A stretch of DNA of 11,323 nt from UBA4644 sp900555855 (GCA_052289195.1 DAWAJD010000045.1:1-11323); one strand, 5' to 3'; shown: positions 1 to 6,665, counted from the stretch's first letter. A program made the numbers and translations. Notes: generated by a model not told the origin, from the sequence alone.

Positions 1-472
1 CGAGGGCTTCAAGATCGCCATGAAGACGCTGGACGGCGGCCGTATCGGCATCGCCTCTCAGGCTCTGGGCCTGGGCGAGGGCGCCGTGGAGGAAGCCATC
101 AAGTATACCAAGGAGCGCGTCCAGTTCGGCAAGCGCCTGAGCCAGTTCCAGAACACCCAGTTCCAGCTGGCCGATATGCACTGCAGAATGCAGGCTGCCC
201 AGTATCTGGTCTATGCCGCTGCCTGCAAGAAGGCCGAGCACGCCAAGAACTCCAAGGTCTCCTACAGCATGGACGCCGCCATGGCCAAGCTGTTTGCCGC
301 TGAGGCCGCTTCCGATGTGACCCGCCGCGCCGTTCAGCTGTTCGGCGGCTACGGCTACACCCGTGAATATCCCGTGGAGCGCATGATGCGCGACGCGAAG
401 ATCACCGAAATCTACGAAGGTACTTCCGAGGTCCAGAGAATGGTCATCGCCAGCAACCTTGGTGTGAAATAA
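1..472 (+). CDS. bcd: Acyl-CoA dehydrogenase, butyryl-CoA dehydrogenase type (3' part only)
   Basis: This is the C-terminal 156 codons of a short-chain acyl-CoA dehydrogenase; the reading frame is open at the left edge (first full codon at position 2), so the true start lies outside. The family oxidises acyl-CoA, or in butyrate producers reduces crotonyl-CoA to butyryl-CoA, using FAD and an electron transfer flavoprotein. Visible family marks are the LDGGRIGIASQALG stretch at the start of the C-terminal helical domain, the RVQFGKRLSQFQ segment, the QLFGGYGYTREYP segment near the flavin, and IYEGTSEVQ near the end. The Glu of IYEGT (codon 416-418) is the usual catalytic base of this subfamily. 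The etfB gene follows after 18 nt with its own AGGAGG site, so the three genes form one operon. The butyryl-CoA assignment rests on this etfBA context; another short-chain substrate is possible. Confidence 0.9.
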   Translation, partial: EGFKIAMKTLDGGRIGIASQALGLGEGAVEEAIKYTKERVQFGKRLSQFQNTQFQLADMHCRMQAAQYLVYAAACKKAEHAKNSKVSYSMDAAMAKLFAAEAASDVTRRAVQLFGGYGYTREYPVERMMRDAKITEIYEGTSEVQRMVIASNLGVK

Positions 473-490
473 GCAGGAGGTAAGGTAACT

Positions 491-1291
491 ATGAAAATCA
501 TTGTTTGTGTCAAGCAGGTCCCGGATACCTCCGGTAAGGTTGCCGTGAATCCCGATGGTACGCTGAACCGCGCGTCCATGCAGGCCATCACAAACCCCGA
601 CGATAAAAACGCCGTGGAAGCCGCTCTGAAGCTGAAAGAGCAGACCGGCTGCAAGGTCACCGTGGTCTCCATGGGCCCCCCGCCCGCAGAGGGCATGCTG
701 CGTGAGCTGATCGCCATGGGCTGCGACGACGCCGTTCTGGTGTCCGGCCGTGAGTTCGGCGGCTCCGATACCTTCGCCACCTCCCAGATCCTGGCCGCCG
801 CCATCGACGAGCTGGGCATCGAGGAAGACGATATCATCTTCTGCGGCCGTCAGGCCATCGACGGCGATACCGCGCAGGTCGGTCCCCAGATCGCCGAGAA
901 GCTGGGCCTGCCCCAGATCTCCTATGCCGCCGACATCAAGCTGGAGGGCAAGACCCTGACCGTCAAGCGTATGCTGGAGGACGGCTATATGACCGTTCAG
1001 GTCCAGACTCCCTGCCTGATCACCTGCATCAAGGAGCTGAACACGCCCCGTTACATGAGCGTCAATGGTATCGTGGAAGCTTATGACAAGCCCATGGCCA
1101 TCTTTGACTTCCCCAAGCTGAAGGATAACCCCCTGATCGAGCTGGATAGCATCGGTCTGAAGGGCTCCCCCACCAACATCCTGACCTCCTTCACGCCTCC
1201 GCAGAAGGGCGCTGGCATGATGCTGGAAGGCGCTGACAGAGCTACATGCGAGAAGCTGGCTGGCATTCTGGTCGCCAAGCACATCATCTGA
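491..1291 (+). CDS. etfB: Electron transfer flavoprotein subunit beta
   Basis: The 266-residue product is the beta subunit of the cytoplasmic EtfAB heterodimer, which passes electrons to or from the acyl-CoA dehydrogenase encoded just upstream. The N-terminus MKIIVCVKQVPDT is typical of EtfB, and GRQAIDGDTAQVGP (residues 119-132) is the nucleotide-binding signature of the subunit. VKRMLEDGY...TPCLIT (about 158-178) matches the ETF-beta signature region. Length is normal for the family. AGGAGG at 475-480 lies 10 nt before the ATG. In Clostridia, EtfAB linked to Bcd commonly performs flavin-based electron bifurcation, using NADH to reduce crotonyl-CoA and ferredoxin together. That is family knowledge plus context; I cannot prove bifurcation from the sequence alone. 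Codon choice is strongly biased to C- and G-ending codons, as in the other genes of this operon. Confidence 0.95.
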   Translation: MKIIVCVKQVPDTSGKVAVNPDGTLNRASMQAITNPDDKNAVEAALKLKEQTGCKVTVVSMGPPPAEGMLRELIAMGCDDAVLVSGREFGGSDTFATSQILAAAIDELGIEEDDIIFCGRQAIDGDTAQVGPQIAEKLGLPQISYAADIKLEGKTLTVKRMLEDGYMTVQVQTPCLITCIKELNTPRYMSVNGIVEAYDKPMAIFDFPKLKDNPLIELDSIGLKGSPTNILTSFTPPQKGAGMMLEGADRATCEKLAGILVAKHII

Positions 1292-1310
1292 TTGAAAGGA
1301 GATTATAGGA

Positions 1311-2441
1311 ATGGTTGAGTTTAAGAATACCGTCTTGGAAGACTTCAAGGATGTTTGGGTATTTTGTGAGCAGCGTCAGGGCAAGCTGATGCCCACCGAC
1401 TTCGAGCTGATCTCGGAAGGCCGCAAGCTGGCCGACGAGCTGGGCGTGAAGCTGTGCGGCCTGCTGCTGGGCGATAAGGTCGAGGGCCTGGCCGCTGAGC
1501 TGGCCGGCTACGGCGCCGACGAGATCATCGTCTGCGAGCATCCCCTGCTGAAGGACTACACCACCGACGCTTACACCAAGGTCATCTGCGACATGGTCGT
1601 GGAGCGCAAGCCCGAGGCTCTGCTGGTGGGCGCCACCAACATCGGCCGCGATCTGGCGCCCCGCTGCGCCGCCCGCCTGCACACCGGTCTGTGCGCCGAC
1701 TGCACCCATCTGGATGTGGATCTGGGCATTTATCAGGCTTTCCTGCACGAGGCTTCCACCCTCACCGATGAGAAGATCGCCGCGACCAAGAGCGCTCTGG
1801 TGCTGGGCCAGCCTCACGATGTGTCCCGCGACCTGAAGATGACCCGTCCCGCGTTCGGCGGCCATCTGATGGCTTCCATTATCTGCCCCCGCTTCCGTCC
1901 CTGCATGGCCACCGTCCGTCCCGGCGTTATGAAGAAGGCCGCGTTCGATGCCAACCGCAAGTTTGTCCTGACCAAGCCCGAGGTCAAGCTGGAAGAGGCT
2001 GATCTGAAGACCAAGGTCCTGGAAGTGGTCAAGGAATCCCGCAAGCTGGTGGATCTGACCGGCGCCGAGGTCATCGTCTCTGTGGGCCGCGGCATTTCCA
2101 AGGATGTGGAAGGCGGCAAGAAGCTGGCGGAAGAGCTGGCCGAAGTGTTGCACGGCGTTGTGGGCTCCTCCCGTGCCTGCGTGGATGCCGGCTGGATGAC
2201 TGCCGACCATCAGGTCGGTCAGACCGGTAAGACCGTCCGTCCCAAGATCTACATCGCGCTGGGCATCTCCGGCGCCATCCAGCACAAGGCCGGTATGTCC
2301 GATTCCGAGTGCATCATCGCCGTCAACAAGAACGACAGCGCTCCCATCTTTGAGATCGCCGATTACGGCATCGTGGGCGACCTGTTCAAGGTCACTCCGC
2401 TGCTGATCGAAGAGTTCAAGAAGGCCATCGCCAACAAATAA
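1311..2441 (+). CDS. etfA: Electron transfer flavoprotein subunit alpha
   Basis: The 376-residue product is the FAD-binding alpha subunit, partner of EtfB. The N-terminal domain (about 12-130) has the usual alternating strand/helix pattern with LLVGATNIGRDLAPRCAARL (104-123). The TRPAFGGHLMASIICPRFRP block is at 178-197. The C-terminal FAD domain (about 252-350) contains SVGRGISKD (257-265), GSSRACVDAGW (285-295), TADHQVGQTGKTVRP (297-311) and the ETF-alpha signature around IYIALGISGAIQHKAGM (313-329). The protein is longer than the roughly 320-340 residues I would expect. The extra length appears to lie at about 138-176, between CTHLDVD and TRPAFGG. AAAGGAG (1295-1301) precedes the ATG by 9 nt, and the gap to etfB is 19 nt. 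The gene ends the bcd-etfBA block. Its codon bias leaves the exact antisense register open across the whole gene. Confidence 0.95.
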   Translation: MVEFKNTVLEDFKDVWVFCEQRQGKLMPTDFELISEGRKLADELGVKLCGLLLGDKVEGLAAELAGYGADEIIVCEHPLLKDYTTDAYTKVICDMVVERKPEALLVGATNIGRDLAPRCAARLHTGLCADCTHLDVDLGIYQAFLHEASTLTDEKIAATKSALVLGQPHDVSRDLKMTRPAFGGHLMASIICPRFRPCMATVRPGVMKKAAFDANRKFVLTKPEVKLEEADLKTKVLEVVKESRKLVDLTGAEVIVSVGRGISKDVEGGKKLAEELAEVLHGVVGSSRACVDAGWMTADHQVGQTGKTVRPKIYIALGISGAIQHKAGMSDSECIIAVNKNDSAPIFEIADYGIVGDLFKVTPLLIEEFKKAIANK

Positions 2442-2457
2442 GCTGATTTGATCCATG

Positions 2458-2485
2458 GGTGGGGAGCCTGAAGAGGCTCCCCACC
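2458..2485 (+). other. Perfect 11-bp hairpin between etfA and the S66 peptidase gene
   Basis: GGTGGGGAGCC (2458-2468) and GGCTCCCCACC (2475-2485) are exact reverse complements around a six-base loop TGAAGA. The hairpin starts 16 nt after the etfA stop and ends 6 nt before the AAAGGAG site of the next gene. No T-tract follows (TGTCATAAAGG), so it does not look like a standard intrinsic terminator. It may protect the 3' end of the etf message, mark an RNA processing point, or lower read-through or translation of the next gene. The structure is seen directly; the role is inferred. Confidence 0.75.
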
Positions 2486-2503
2486 TGTCATAAAGGAGAA
2501 ATT

Positions 2504-3409
2504 ATGATCCGTCCGAAATCTCTCAAGCCCGGCGACCGTCTGGCGGTGCTCTGCGGCTCCAGCCCCACCTCCCTTTCGCAGGAGGAGCTGGCTTCCGCCG
2601 TCCGCGCCATGGGGCTGGAGCCGGTGTTTTATCCCAGCGCCATGGCAAAGCACGGCTATCTTTCCGGCACGGACGCCGTCCGCGCCGCCGATCTGAACGC
2701 TGCCTTTGCCGACGACAGCATTCAGGGCATCGTCACCACCCGGGGCGGCTACGGCTTCCACCGGATCCTGCCCCTGCTGGACTGGAAAACCATCAAAAAG
2801 CACCCCAAATTCTTCGGCGGCTACAGCGATGTGACCGCCATGATCGCCGCTCTGAACCAGATCTGCAATCAGGAGGCCTATCATATGCCCATGGTGGGCG
2901 CATGGAGCAAGGGGCTGGATGATTATAGCCTTTCCTATGTGAAGGCCATGCTCTTCGGGGAGGAGATCGAATATAAAGACCCGGAGGGCTATTCTCTCCG
3001 GAGCCTGAACCCGGGCAAGGCCCAGGGCCGTCTGTGCGGCGGCAATCTGTCGCTGATCACGGCCTCCATCGGCACGCCCTATGAGCTGGATACCAAGGGC
3101 AAGATCCTCTTTATCGAAGAAGTGGGCGAGCCGCCCTATAAGGTGGACGGGATGCTCACCCATCTGCGCAACAGCGGCAAGCTGGCAGACGCCGCAGGCA
3201 TCCTGCTGGGCTCCTTCACCCGCTGCGAGGAGGAAGAGCCCAAGACCGGTCTGGACCTGAATCAGGTCTTTGCCGAGCTTATCGTTCCCGCCGGAAAGCC
3301 CACCATCGCCGGTCTGGAATGCGGCCACGGCAGCATCAGCATGTCGCTGCCCATGGGCCGGATGTTCCAGATGAACGCCGAGACCTGTACCTTCGGCCCG
3401 GTGGAATGA
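2504..3409 (+). CDS. S66 family peptidase (muramoyl-tetrapeptide LD-carboxypeptidase type)
   Basis: The 301-residue product belongs to the LdcA/MccF serine peptidase family S66. Family members either trim the terminal D-Ala from L,D-bonded cell-wall tetrapeptides during peptidoglycan recycling or cleave microcin-C-like peptides. The N-terminal region opens with KSLKPGDRLAVLCGSSP, then TTRGGYGFHRILPLLDW (78-94). The expected nucleophile is Ser108 in FFGGYSDVTAM, with the catalytic Glu in LFIEEVGEPPYKVD (Glu205 or Glu206) and His275 in GLECGHG. All three catalytic positions are therefore present. No signal peptide is visible, which fits cytoplasmic recycling. The ATG at 2504 is chosen because AAAGGAG (2492-2498) lies 5 nt upstream; a GTG at 2459 would sit inside the hairpin. 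No promoter is evident, so transcription probably enters from etfA. The LD-carboxypeptidase and MccF-like roles cannot be separated by eye. Confidence 0.88.
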   Translation: MIRPKSLKPGDRLAVLCGSSPTSLSQEELASAVRAMGLEPVFYPSAMAKHGYLSGTDAVRAADLNAAFADDSIQGIVTTRGGYGFHRILPLLDWKTIKKHPKFFGGYSDVTAMIAALNQICNQEAYHMPMVGAWSKGLDDYSLSYVKAMLFGEEIEYKDPEGYSLRSLNPGKAQGRLCGGNLSLITASIGTPYELDTKGKILFIEEVGEPPYKVDGMLTHLRNSGKLADAAGILLGSFTRCEEEEPKTGLDLNQVFAELIVPAGKPTIAGLECGHGSISMSLPMGRMFQMNAETCTFGPVE

Positions 3410-3412
3410 TCC

Positions 3413-3460
3413 AAAAAAATACCCGGCTCCCGCAGACGGCGGGGCCGGGCTTTTCTTTTT
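3413..3460. terminator. Bidirectional intrinsic terminator between convergent genes
   Basis: CCCGGCTCCCGC (3422-3433) pairs with GCGGGGCCGGG (3439-3449), with one bulged T and a five-base loop. On the plus strand it is followed by CTTTTCTTTTT (3450-3460). On the minus strand the run of seven A at 3413-3419 becomes a T-tract just beyond the stem. It lies 3 nt after the S66 peptidase stop and 2 nt from the stop of the convergent acetyltransferase, so it can end both transcripts. Confidence 0.9.
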
Positions 3461-3462
3461 GC

Positions 3463-3945
3463 TCAGAAGGTCAGCCGCATCTGATACCAGACGGCGCCGC
3501 CGTGGTCAGAGCGGGACAGGCCCTCGCTGACGAAGCCCAGCTTGGCGTAATAATGCACCAGCCGGTCCTTGCAGGTGAGCACAAGGCCCTTCCGGCCCTG
3601 GGCGCGGGCGTCGGCGATCACCTGCCGCAGCACCTGCTCCGCAAGGCCCTGCTTCTGGCGCGCCGGGTCTGTGGCCACGCTGAAGATCATCTGCCAGGCG
3701 CCGGCTTCCCGGTGAAGGCCGGCGTTGTCATACATTTCGTCGGTAAGATCGGGCAGGTCGGTGACCATGCCATTGACCATGCACACCAGCTGCCCGCCGT
3801 CGAACAGCAGCCAGAAATGATCGGGAAAGGCGGCGATGCGGGCGCGGATGGAAGCCAGAGAAGCGGCTTCCGCTGCGGGAAAACAGGCGGCCTCCAGCCG
3901 GGCGGCGGCCTCTGCATCGGCAGGGGCGGCGTGTCGAAGTTCCAT
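3463..3945 (-). CDS. GNAT family N-acetyltransferase, AANAT-like
   Basis: The 160-residue product is a single-domain GNAT enzyme that would transfer an acetyl group from acetyl-CoA to an amine. The acetyl-CoA-binding motif A is at 88-110, with FSVATDP followed by QKQGLAEQVL (the Q-x-x-G-x-A pyrophosphate loop, 97-102). Motif B is LTCKDRLVHYYAKLGF (123-138), in which the conserved Tyr pair at 132-133 supplies the likely general acid. The N-terminal ACFPAAEAASLASIRARI and the C-terminal SDHGGAVWYQM resemble the arylalkylamine (serotonin) N-acetyltransferase-like branch found in many Firmicutes. That is recognition from memory, and the natural substrate is unknown. GGAGGT (3951-3956) lies 5 nt before the ATG. 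The gene converges on the S66 peptidase gene and shares its terminator. It diverges from the operon starting at 4079. Confidence 0.88.
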   Translation of the reverse strand: MELRHAAPADAEAAARLEAACFPAAEAASLASIRARIAAFPDHFWLLFDGGQLVCMVNGMVTDLPDLTDEMYDNAGLHREAGAWQMIFSVATDPARQKQGLAEQVLRQVIADARAQGRKGLVLTCKDRLVHYYAKLGFVSEGLSRSDHGGAVWYQMRLTF

Positions 3946-3981
3946 ACAATACCTCCGTTTTTTGAGCCGCCGGAGAAAGTT

Positions 3982-3991
3982 TCAAATTTGA
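3982..3991. promoter_or_regulatory. Perfect 10-bp palindrome in the divergent acetyltransferase spacer
   Basis: TCAAATTTGA is an exact inverted repeat 26 bp upstream of the acetyltransferase ribosome binding site and just upstream of the plus-strand promoter. It could be a small operator, but a 10-bp AT-rich palindrome may also be chance. No regulator is identified. Confidence 0.3.
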
Positions 3992-3994
3992 CCC

Positions 3995-4023
3995 TGTTCA
4001 CCGGCGAAAATTTCTGCTATACT
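3995..4023 (+). promoter_or_regulatory. Predicted extended -10 promoter for the 4079-6618 operon
   Basis: TGCTATACT (4015-4023) is an extended -10 element (TGn plus TATACT). A weak -35, TGTTCA (3995-4000), is spaced 17 bp. Transcription would start near 4030, giving a leader of about 49 nt before the ATG at 4079. A TTGACC at 3988-3993 lies 24 bp from the -10, too far to act as its -35. Confidence 0.6.
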
Positions 4024-4036
4024 ATAAGATGCTTTT

Positions 4037-4065
4037 ATCATAGCACAGAGCGGCCGAAAAGAAAA
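4037..4065 (-). promoter_or_regulatory. Predicted extended -10 promoter for the minus-strand acetyltransferase
   Basis: Read on the minus strand, 4045-4037 gives TGCTATGAT, an extended -10. The 17-bp-spaced -35 position (TTTTCT, 4060-4065) is poor. The leader would be about 85 nt. This element overlaps the start region of the oppositely directed promoter, so the two could interfere. Support is moderate because only the -10 is good. Confidence 0.45.
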
Positions 4066-4078
4066 GGGGGGAGCGGCG

Positions 4079-4618
4079 ATGCGCTTGGAGACTGCGCGGC
4101 TGGTGCTCGCCGAATGGGAGCCAGCCATGGCGGCGGCGCTTTGCGCACTGTCACAGGATCCGGAAAACCGCCGCTTTCTGCCGGATGAGGTCTTTGAAAC
4201 GCCGGAGGAAGCGGATGCGGCCATCTGCAGGCTGCTGCAATGCCGCAGGACCGGCGGCGGAGCGCAGGTGCTGGCCGTTTTGCAGAAAGACGGAACGCTG
4301 GCGGGCCATGTGGAGCTTTGTCCCCTGCAGGAGCCGCCCGGGGCATGGGAGGCGGGTTATCATATCGGCGCGCCTTACCGGGGGCGGGGCTATGCTGCGG
4401 AAGCGCTGGCGGCCTTTTTGCCGGCAATGCTGCCGGCGCTGGGCCTGCGGGAGGCCTTTGGGATCTGCGAGGTGTCTAATGGCGCGTCCTGCCGGGTGCT
4501 GGAGCGCTGCGGCTTCCGGCTTTGCGTTCAAAAGCCGGCGACGGTCTACGGACGCCCGGTCATGATGCGGAAATACAGGTATACACTGCCGGAAACGGCG
4601 GAGAAGGAGAAAGCATGA
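4079..4618 (+). CDS. GNAT family N-acetyltransferase, RimJ/RimL type
   Basis: The 179-residue product resembles the RimJ/RimL branch of GNAT enzymes, which acetylate protein N-termini or small-molecule amines. The opening MRLETARLVLAEW is the typical first strand (LxTxRLxLR-like). The acetyl-CoA loop is GYHIGAPYRGRGYAAEAL (93-110), with R-G-R-G-Y-A as the pyrophosphate-binding motif. EVSNGASCRVLERCGF (131-146) is the characteristic Asn-containing helix followed by the LERCGF turn. The start ATG at 4079 has GGGGGGAG (4066-4073) 5 nt upstream. The stop overlaps the next start as ATGA (4615-4618), so it is translationally coupled to the radical SAM gene. The substrate cannot be told from sequence; the operon partners do not point to a clear target. 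Confidence 0.85.
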   Translation: MRLETARLVLAEWEPAMAAALCALSQDPENRRFLPDEVFETPEEADAAICRLLQCRRTGGGAQVLAVLQKDGTLAGHVELCPLQEPPGAWEAGYHIGAPYRGRGYAAEALAAFLPAMLPALGLREAFGICEVSNGASCRVLERCGFRLCVQKPATVYGRPVMMRKYRYTLPETAEKEKA

Positions 4619-5484
4619 GATATCAGGGAAGCGTTTACCGGCCGCCCTCTGAGGCCCGGAGCCTGATCGTGCAGGTGACCTATGGCTGCAGCCACAACAC
4701 CTGCGCCTTTTGCAGCATGTATAAGGAAAAACGGTTTGCCCTGCGGCCCATGGAGGAGATCCTGGAGGACTTTCAAATGGCGCGGCGGCAATATTCCCGG
4801 GTGGGAAGGATCTTTTTGGCGGACGGTGATGCGCTGATCCGCCCGGCGGAGGAGCTGGAGCGCATTCTGGACGAGATCGCGTCGCTGTTCCCCGAGTGTG
4901 AGCGGGTCACCTGCTATGCATCTCCCGGAAGCATCCAGAAGCGCACGCCGGAGGAGCTCAAGCGCCTGCGGGACAAAAACCTCACCATGGTCTATATGGG
5001 CCTGGAATCCGGCTGCGACACCGTCCTGCTGCAGATGCGCAAGGGCCATACGGCGGCGGAAATCGTGGCGGCGGGACAAAAGGTCCGTCAGGCGGGCATG
5101 GCTCTTTCGGTGACGGCGATCTCCGGTCTGGGCGGACAGGAGCTTTGGAAGGAGCACGCGCTGGACACCGCCGCGGCCTTCAGCGCCATGCGCCCGGACT
5201 ATATCGGCCTGCTGACGCTGATGGTGGAGCCGGGGACGCCGCTCTACGACTGGGTGGAGCAGGGCAGCTTCCGCCTGCTGGACAGCCGCCGGGTATTGGA
5301 GGAGACGGCGCTGCTGCTGGGACATCTGGATGCGCCGGGCTGCGTCTTCCGGATGAACCATGCCTCCAATTATCTGAACCTGCGAGGCACGCTGAATCAG
5401 GACCGGGAGCTTATGCTGCGGCAGCTGGAACAGGCGCTTCAGGGCCACACGGAGCTCAAGCCGGAATACTGGCGGGCCCTCTGA
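4615..5484 (+). CDS. Radical SAM protein with a CX4CX2C cluster motif
   Basis: The 289-residue product carries a radical SAM core, which binds a [4Fe-4S] cluster and cleaves S-adenosylmethionine to start radical chemistry. The cluster cysteines are Cys25, Cys30 and Cys33 in TYGCSHNTCAFCSMY. This is CX4CX2C, one residue longer than the standard CX3CX2C. IFLADGDALI (67-75) and VYMGLESG (126-133) are the strand motifs expected in the barrel, and LMVEPGTPLYDW (202-213) is a further conserved loop. FRMNHASNYLNLRGTL (245-260) looks like a subfamily signature that I recall from uncharacterised COG1032-like proteins. No cobalamin-binding, TRAM or SPASM domain is present, and no reaction is known to me. 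The ATG at 4615 overlaps the previous stop and has AAGGAG (4604-4609) in front. A longer in-frame start near 4522 would lie inside the upstream gene. Confidence 0.87.
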   Translation: MRYQGSVYRPPSEARSLIVQVTYGCSHNTCAFCSMYKEKRFALRPMEEILEDFQMARRQYSRVGRIFLADGDALIRPAEELERILDEIASLFPECERVTCYASPGSIQKRTPEELKRLRDKNLTMVYMGLESGCDTVLLQMRKGHTAAEIVAAGQKVRQAGMALSVTAISGLGGQELWKEHALDTAAAFSAMRPDYIGLLTLMVEPGTPLYDWVEQGSFRLLDSRRVLEETALLLGHLDAPGCVFRMNHASNYLNLRGTLNQDRELMLRQLEQALQGHTELKPEYWRAL

Positions 5485-5497
5485 AAGGACGGAGATC

Positions 5498-6094
5498 ATG
5501 CGGAAAAACGGCTTTTTTGCCATGATGACCCGGATGCGGAACATCGCCCGCTGGGGCCTCATGCGCAACAGCATTCAGGAAAATCTCGCGGAGCACAGCT
5601 TCGACACGGCGGTCACGGCCCACGCGCTGGCCCTCATCGGCCGGGAGCACTTTGGCCGCCAGGTCGATCCCGGCAAGGTCGCGGCGGCGGCGCTCTTTCA
5701 CGATGCGCCGGAGATCATCACCGGCGACCTGCCCACCCCCGTCAAATACAATAACCCGGAGATCTGCTCCGCCTATAAATCCATCGAGCACGCCGCGGCA
5801 GACAGTCTTCTCCGGATGCTTCCGGAAAGCCTGCGCCCCCATTACCGGCTTTTGATGACCATGGAGGAGCAGGATCCCGAAACCTACCGCTACATCAAGG
5901 CAGCAGACAAGATCAGCGCTTATATCAAATGCGTGGAGGAGCTGCGCAGCGGCAACGACGAATTCCGCCGGGCGGCGGAGCAGACCCGCAAGGCCATCCG
6001 GGCGCTGGAGCTTCCGGAGGCGGATCTTTATATGGAACAGTTTGCGCCGGCCTTCGCGCTGAATCTGGACGAGCTGCAGGAGGAACAGCAATGA
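5498..6094 (+). CDS. yfbR: HD-domain 5'-deoxynucleotidase, YfbR type
   Basis: The 198-residue product closely follows Escherichia coli YfbR, a metal-dependent 5'-nucleotidase that removes phosphate from deoxyribonucleoside 5'-monophosphates in the cytoplasm. Length and residue numbering match what I recall for YfbR. Arg18-Trp19 are in ARWGLMRN, and His33 is in NLAEHS. His68-Asp69 form the HD pair in ALFHDAPEIITGDLPTPVKY, with Glu72 after it, and Asp137 is in YIKAADKISAY. The opening FFAMMTRMRNI is also typical. All metal and catalytic positions are therefore kept. The gene lies 13 nt after the radical SAM stop, with AAAGGA (5484-5489) 8 nt before the ATG. It overlaps the next gene by ATGA (6091-6094). 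In the cell it would adjust dNMP pools; why it is joined to an acetyltransferase and a radical SAM protein is unclear. Confidence 0.92.
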   Translation: MRKNGFFAMMTRMRNIARWGLMRNSIQENLAEHSFDTAVTAHALALIGREHFGRQVDPGKVAAAALFHDAPEIITGDLPTPVKYNNPEICSAYKSIEHAAADSLLRMLPESLRPHYRLLMTMEEQDPETYRYIKAADKISAYIKCVEELRSGNDEFRRAAEQTRKAIRALELPEADLYMEQFAPAFALNLDELQEEQQ

Positions 6095-6618
6095 CCACTT
6101 TCGATTATGTTTTAGGCGCGATCTGCGTCTGCGTCCTGATCTATCAGATCATTCTCATGCTGCGGATGCAGCGGACCGCCGTCGTCCGCGGGAAGAGCAT
6201 CAACAAAAAGGCCGTGACGCTGATCATTCTGGCGCTGCTGGCGCTGGCCCTCTGGCGCATGGAAGATATTCAAAACCGCTGGCCCGTGCTGCTGGCCATC
6301 GGCGGCGTCTGCGCGTCGTTTTTGCTCTCCGGAACGGCCCTCTCCAAGGACGGCGTCTTTTACGGCGGGCGCTTTATGCCCTATGACCGGGCGGAATATT
6401 ATCTGGTGGAGCGGGCGGACAGCGACGCCCCCGTGCTGCGGCTCTCCCGCGTGACCAAGGAGGCCATCGTCCAGCTCACCCGGGAACAGCTGCCCCAGGC
6501 GCTGGCGCTTTTGGAGGAAAAGAAGGTCCCCACCCGGGAGGAATATTCCAAACGGCTGGAAAAGCGCGTCCAGCAGCGGCAGGCAAACCGCCGCAAATAC
6601 GGAAAAAAGAAAAAATAA
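6091..6618 (+). CDS. Hypothetical membrane protein with three predicted helices
   Basis: I do not recognise a named family. The 175-residue product has three hydrophobic segments, at about 6-24, 41-55 and 64-81, followed by a hydrophilic C-terminal part of about 90 residues. That part contains SKDGVFYGGRFMPYDRAEYYLV (85-106), whose pattern resembles the small beta-rich membrane-associated domains of many Firmicutes proteins. The tail (150-175) is extremely basic, with KRLEKRVQQRQANRRKYGKK, and probably lies in the cytoplasm near lipid head groups or nucleic acid. The ATG overlaps the yfbR stop, and AGGAGG (6078-6083) lies 7 nt upstream. It is the last gene of the operon, directly before a terminator. 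The function is unknown. Confidence 0.8.
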   Translation: MTTFDYVLGAICVCVLIYQIILMLRMQRTAVVRGKSINKKAVTLIILALLALALWRMEDIQNRWPVLLAIGGVCASFLLSGTALSKDGVFYGGRFMPYDRAEYYLVERADSDAPVLRLSRVTKEAIVQLTREQLPQALALLEEKKVPTREEYSKRLEKRVQQRQANRRKYGKKKK

Positions 6619-6627
6619 ACCAAAAAT

Positions 6628-6658
6628 TGCCTTTTGCGGAAAGCAGAGGGCATTTTTT
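6628..6658 (+). terminator. Intrinsic terminator of the 4079-6618 operon
   Basis: TGCCTTTTGC (6628-6637) pairs with GCAGAGGGCA (6643-6652), with two G-U pairs in RNA, around a GGAAA loop. It is followed by six T (6653-6658). It begins 9 nt after the stop of the membrane protein gene and isolates the operon from the SLH gene promoter. Confidence 0.88.
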
Positions 6659-6665
6659 GCGCAAT

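Noticed and set aside
1284..2456. Minus-strand open frame (390 codons) opposite etfA
   Set aside because: Same cause: register-matched antisense of a biased gene, His/Gln/Gly-rich with no recognisable domain.
2459..2503. Upstream GTG start extending the S66 peptidase by 15 codons
   Set aside because: The extension lies in the 11-bp hairpin and lacks a ribosome binding site, whereas ATG 2504 has AAAGGAG 5 nt upstream.
2363..3328. Minus-strand open frame (321 codons) opposite the S66 peptidase gene
   Set aside because: The plus-strand frame keeps the full S66 catalytic set, while the antisense product has no motif and runs into etfA.
3988..3993. TTGACC as the -35 for the operon at 4079
   Set aside because: The gap to the TATACT element is 24 bp, outside the workable range; the extended -10 explains the promoter better.
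3319..4188. Plus-strand open frame (289 codons) across the terminator and the antisense of the acetyltransferase gene
   Set aside because: It spans a bidirectional terminator and two promoters and has no domain; the minus-strand GNAT motifs are clear.
4546..5574. Minus-strand open frame (342 codons) opposite the radical SAM gene
   Set aside because: The plus strand carries the cluster cysteines and coupled start; the antisense product is Arg/Gln/His-rich without a domain.
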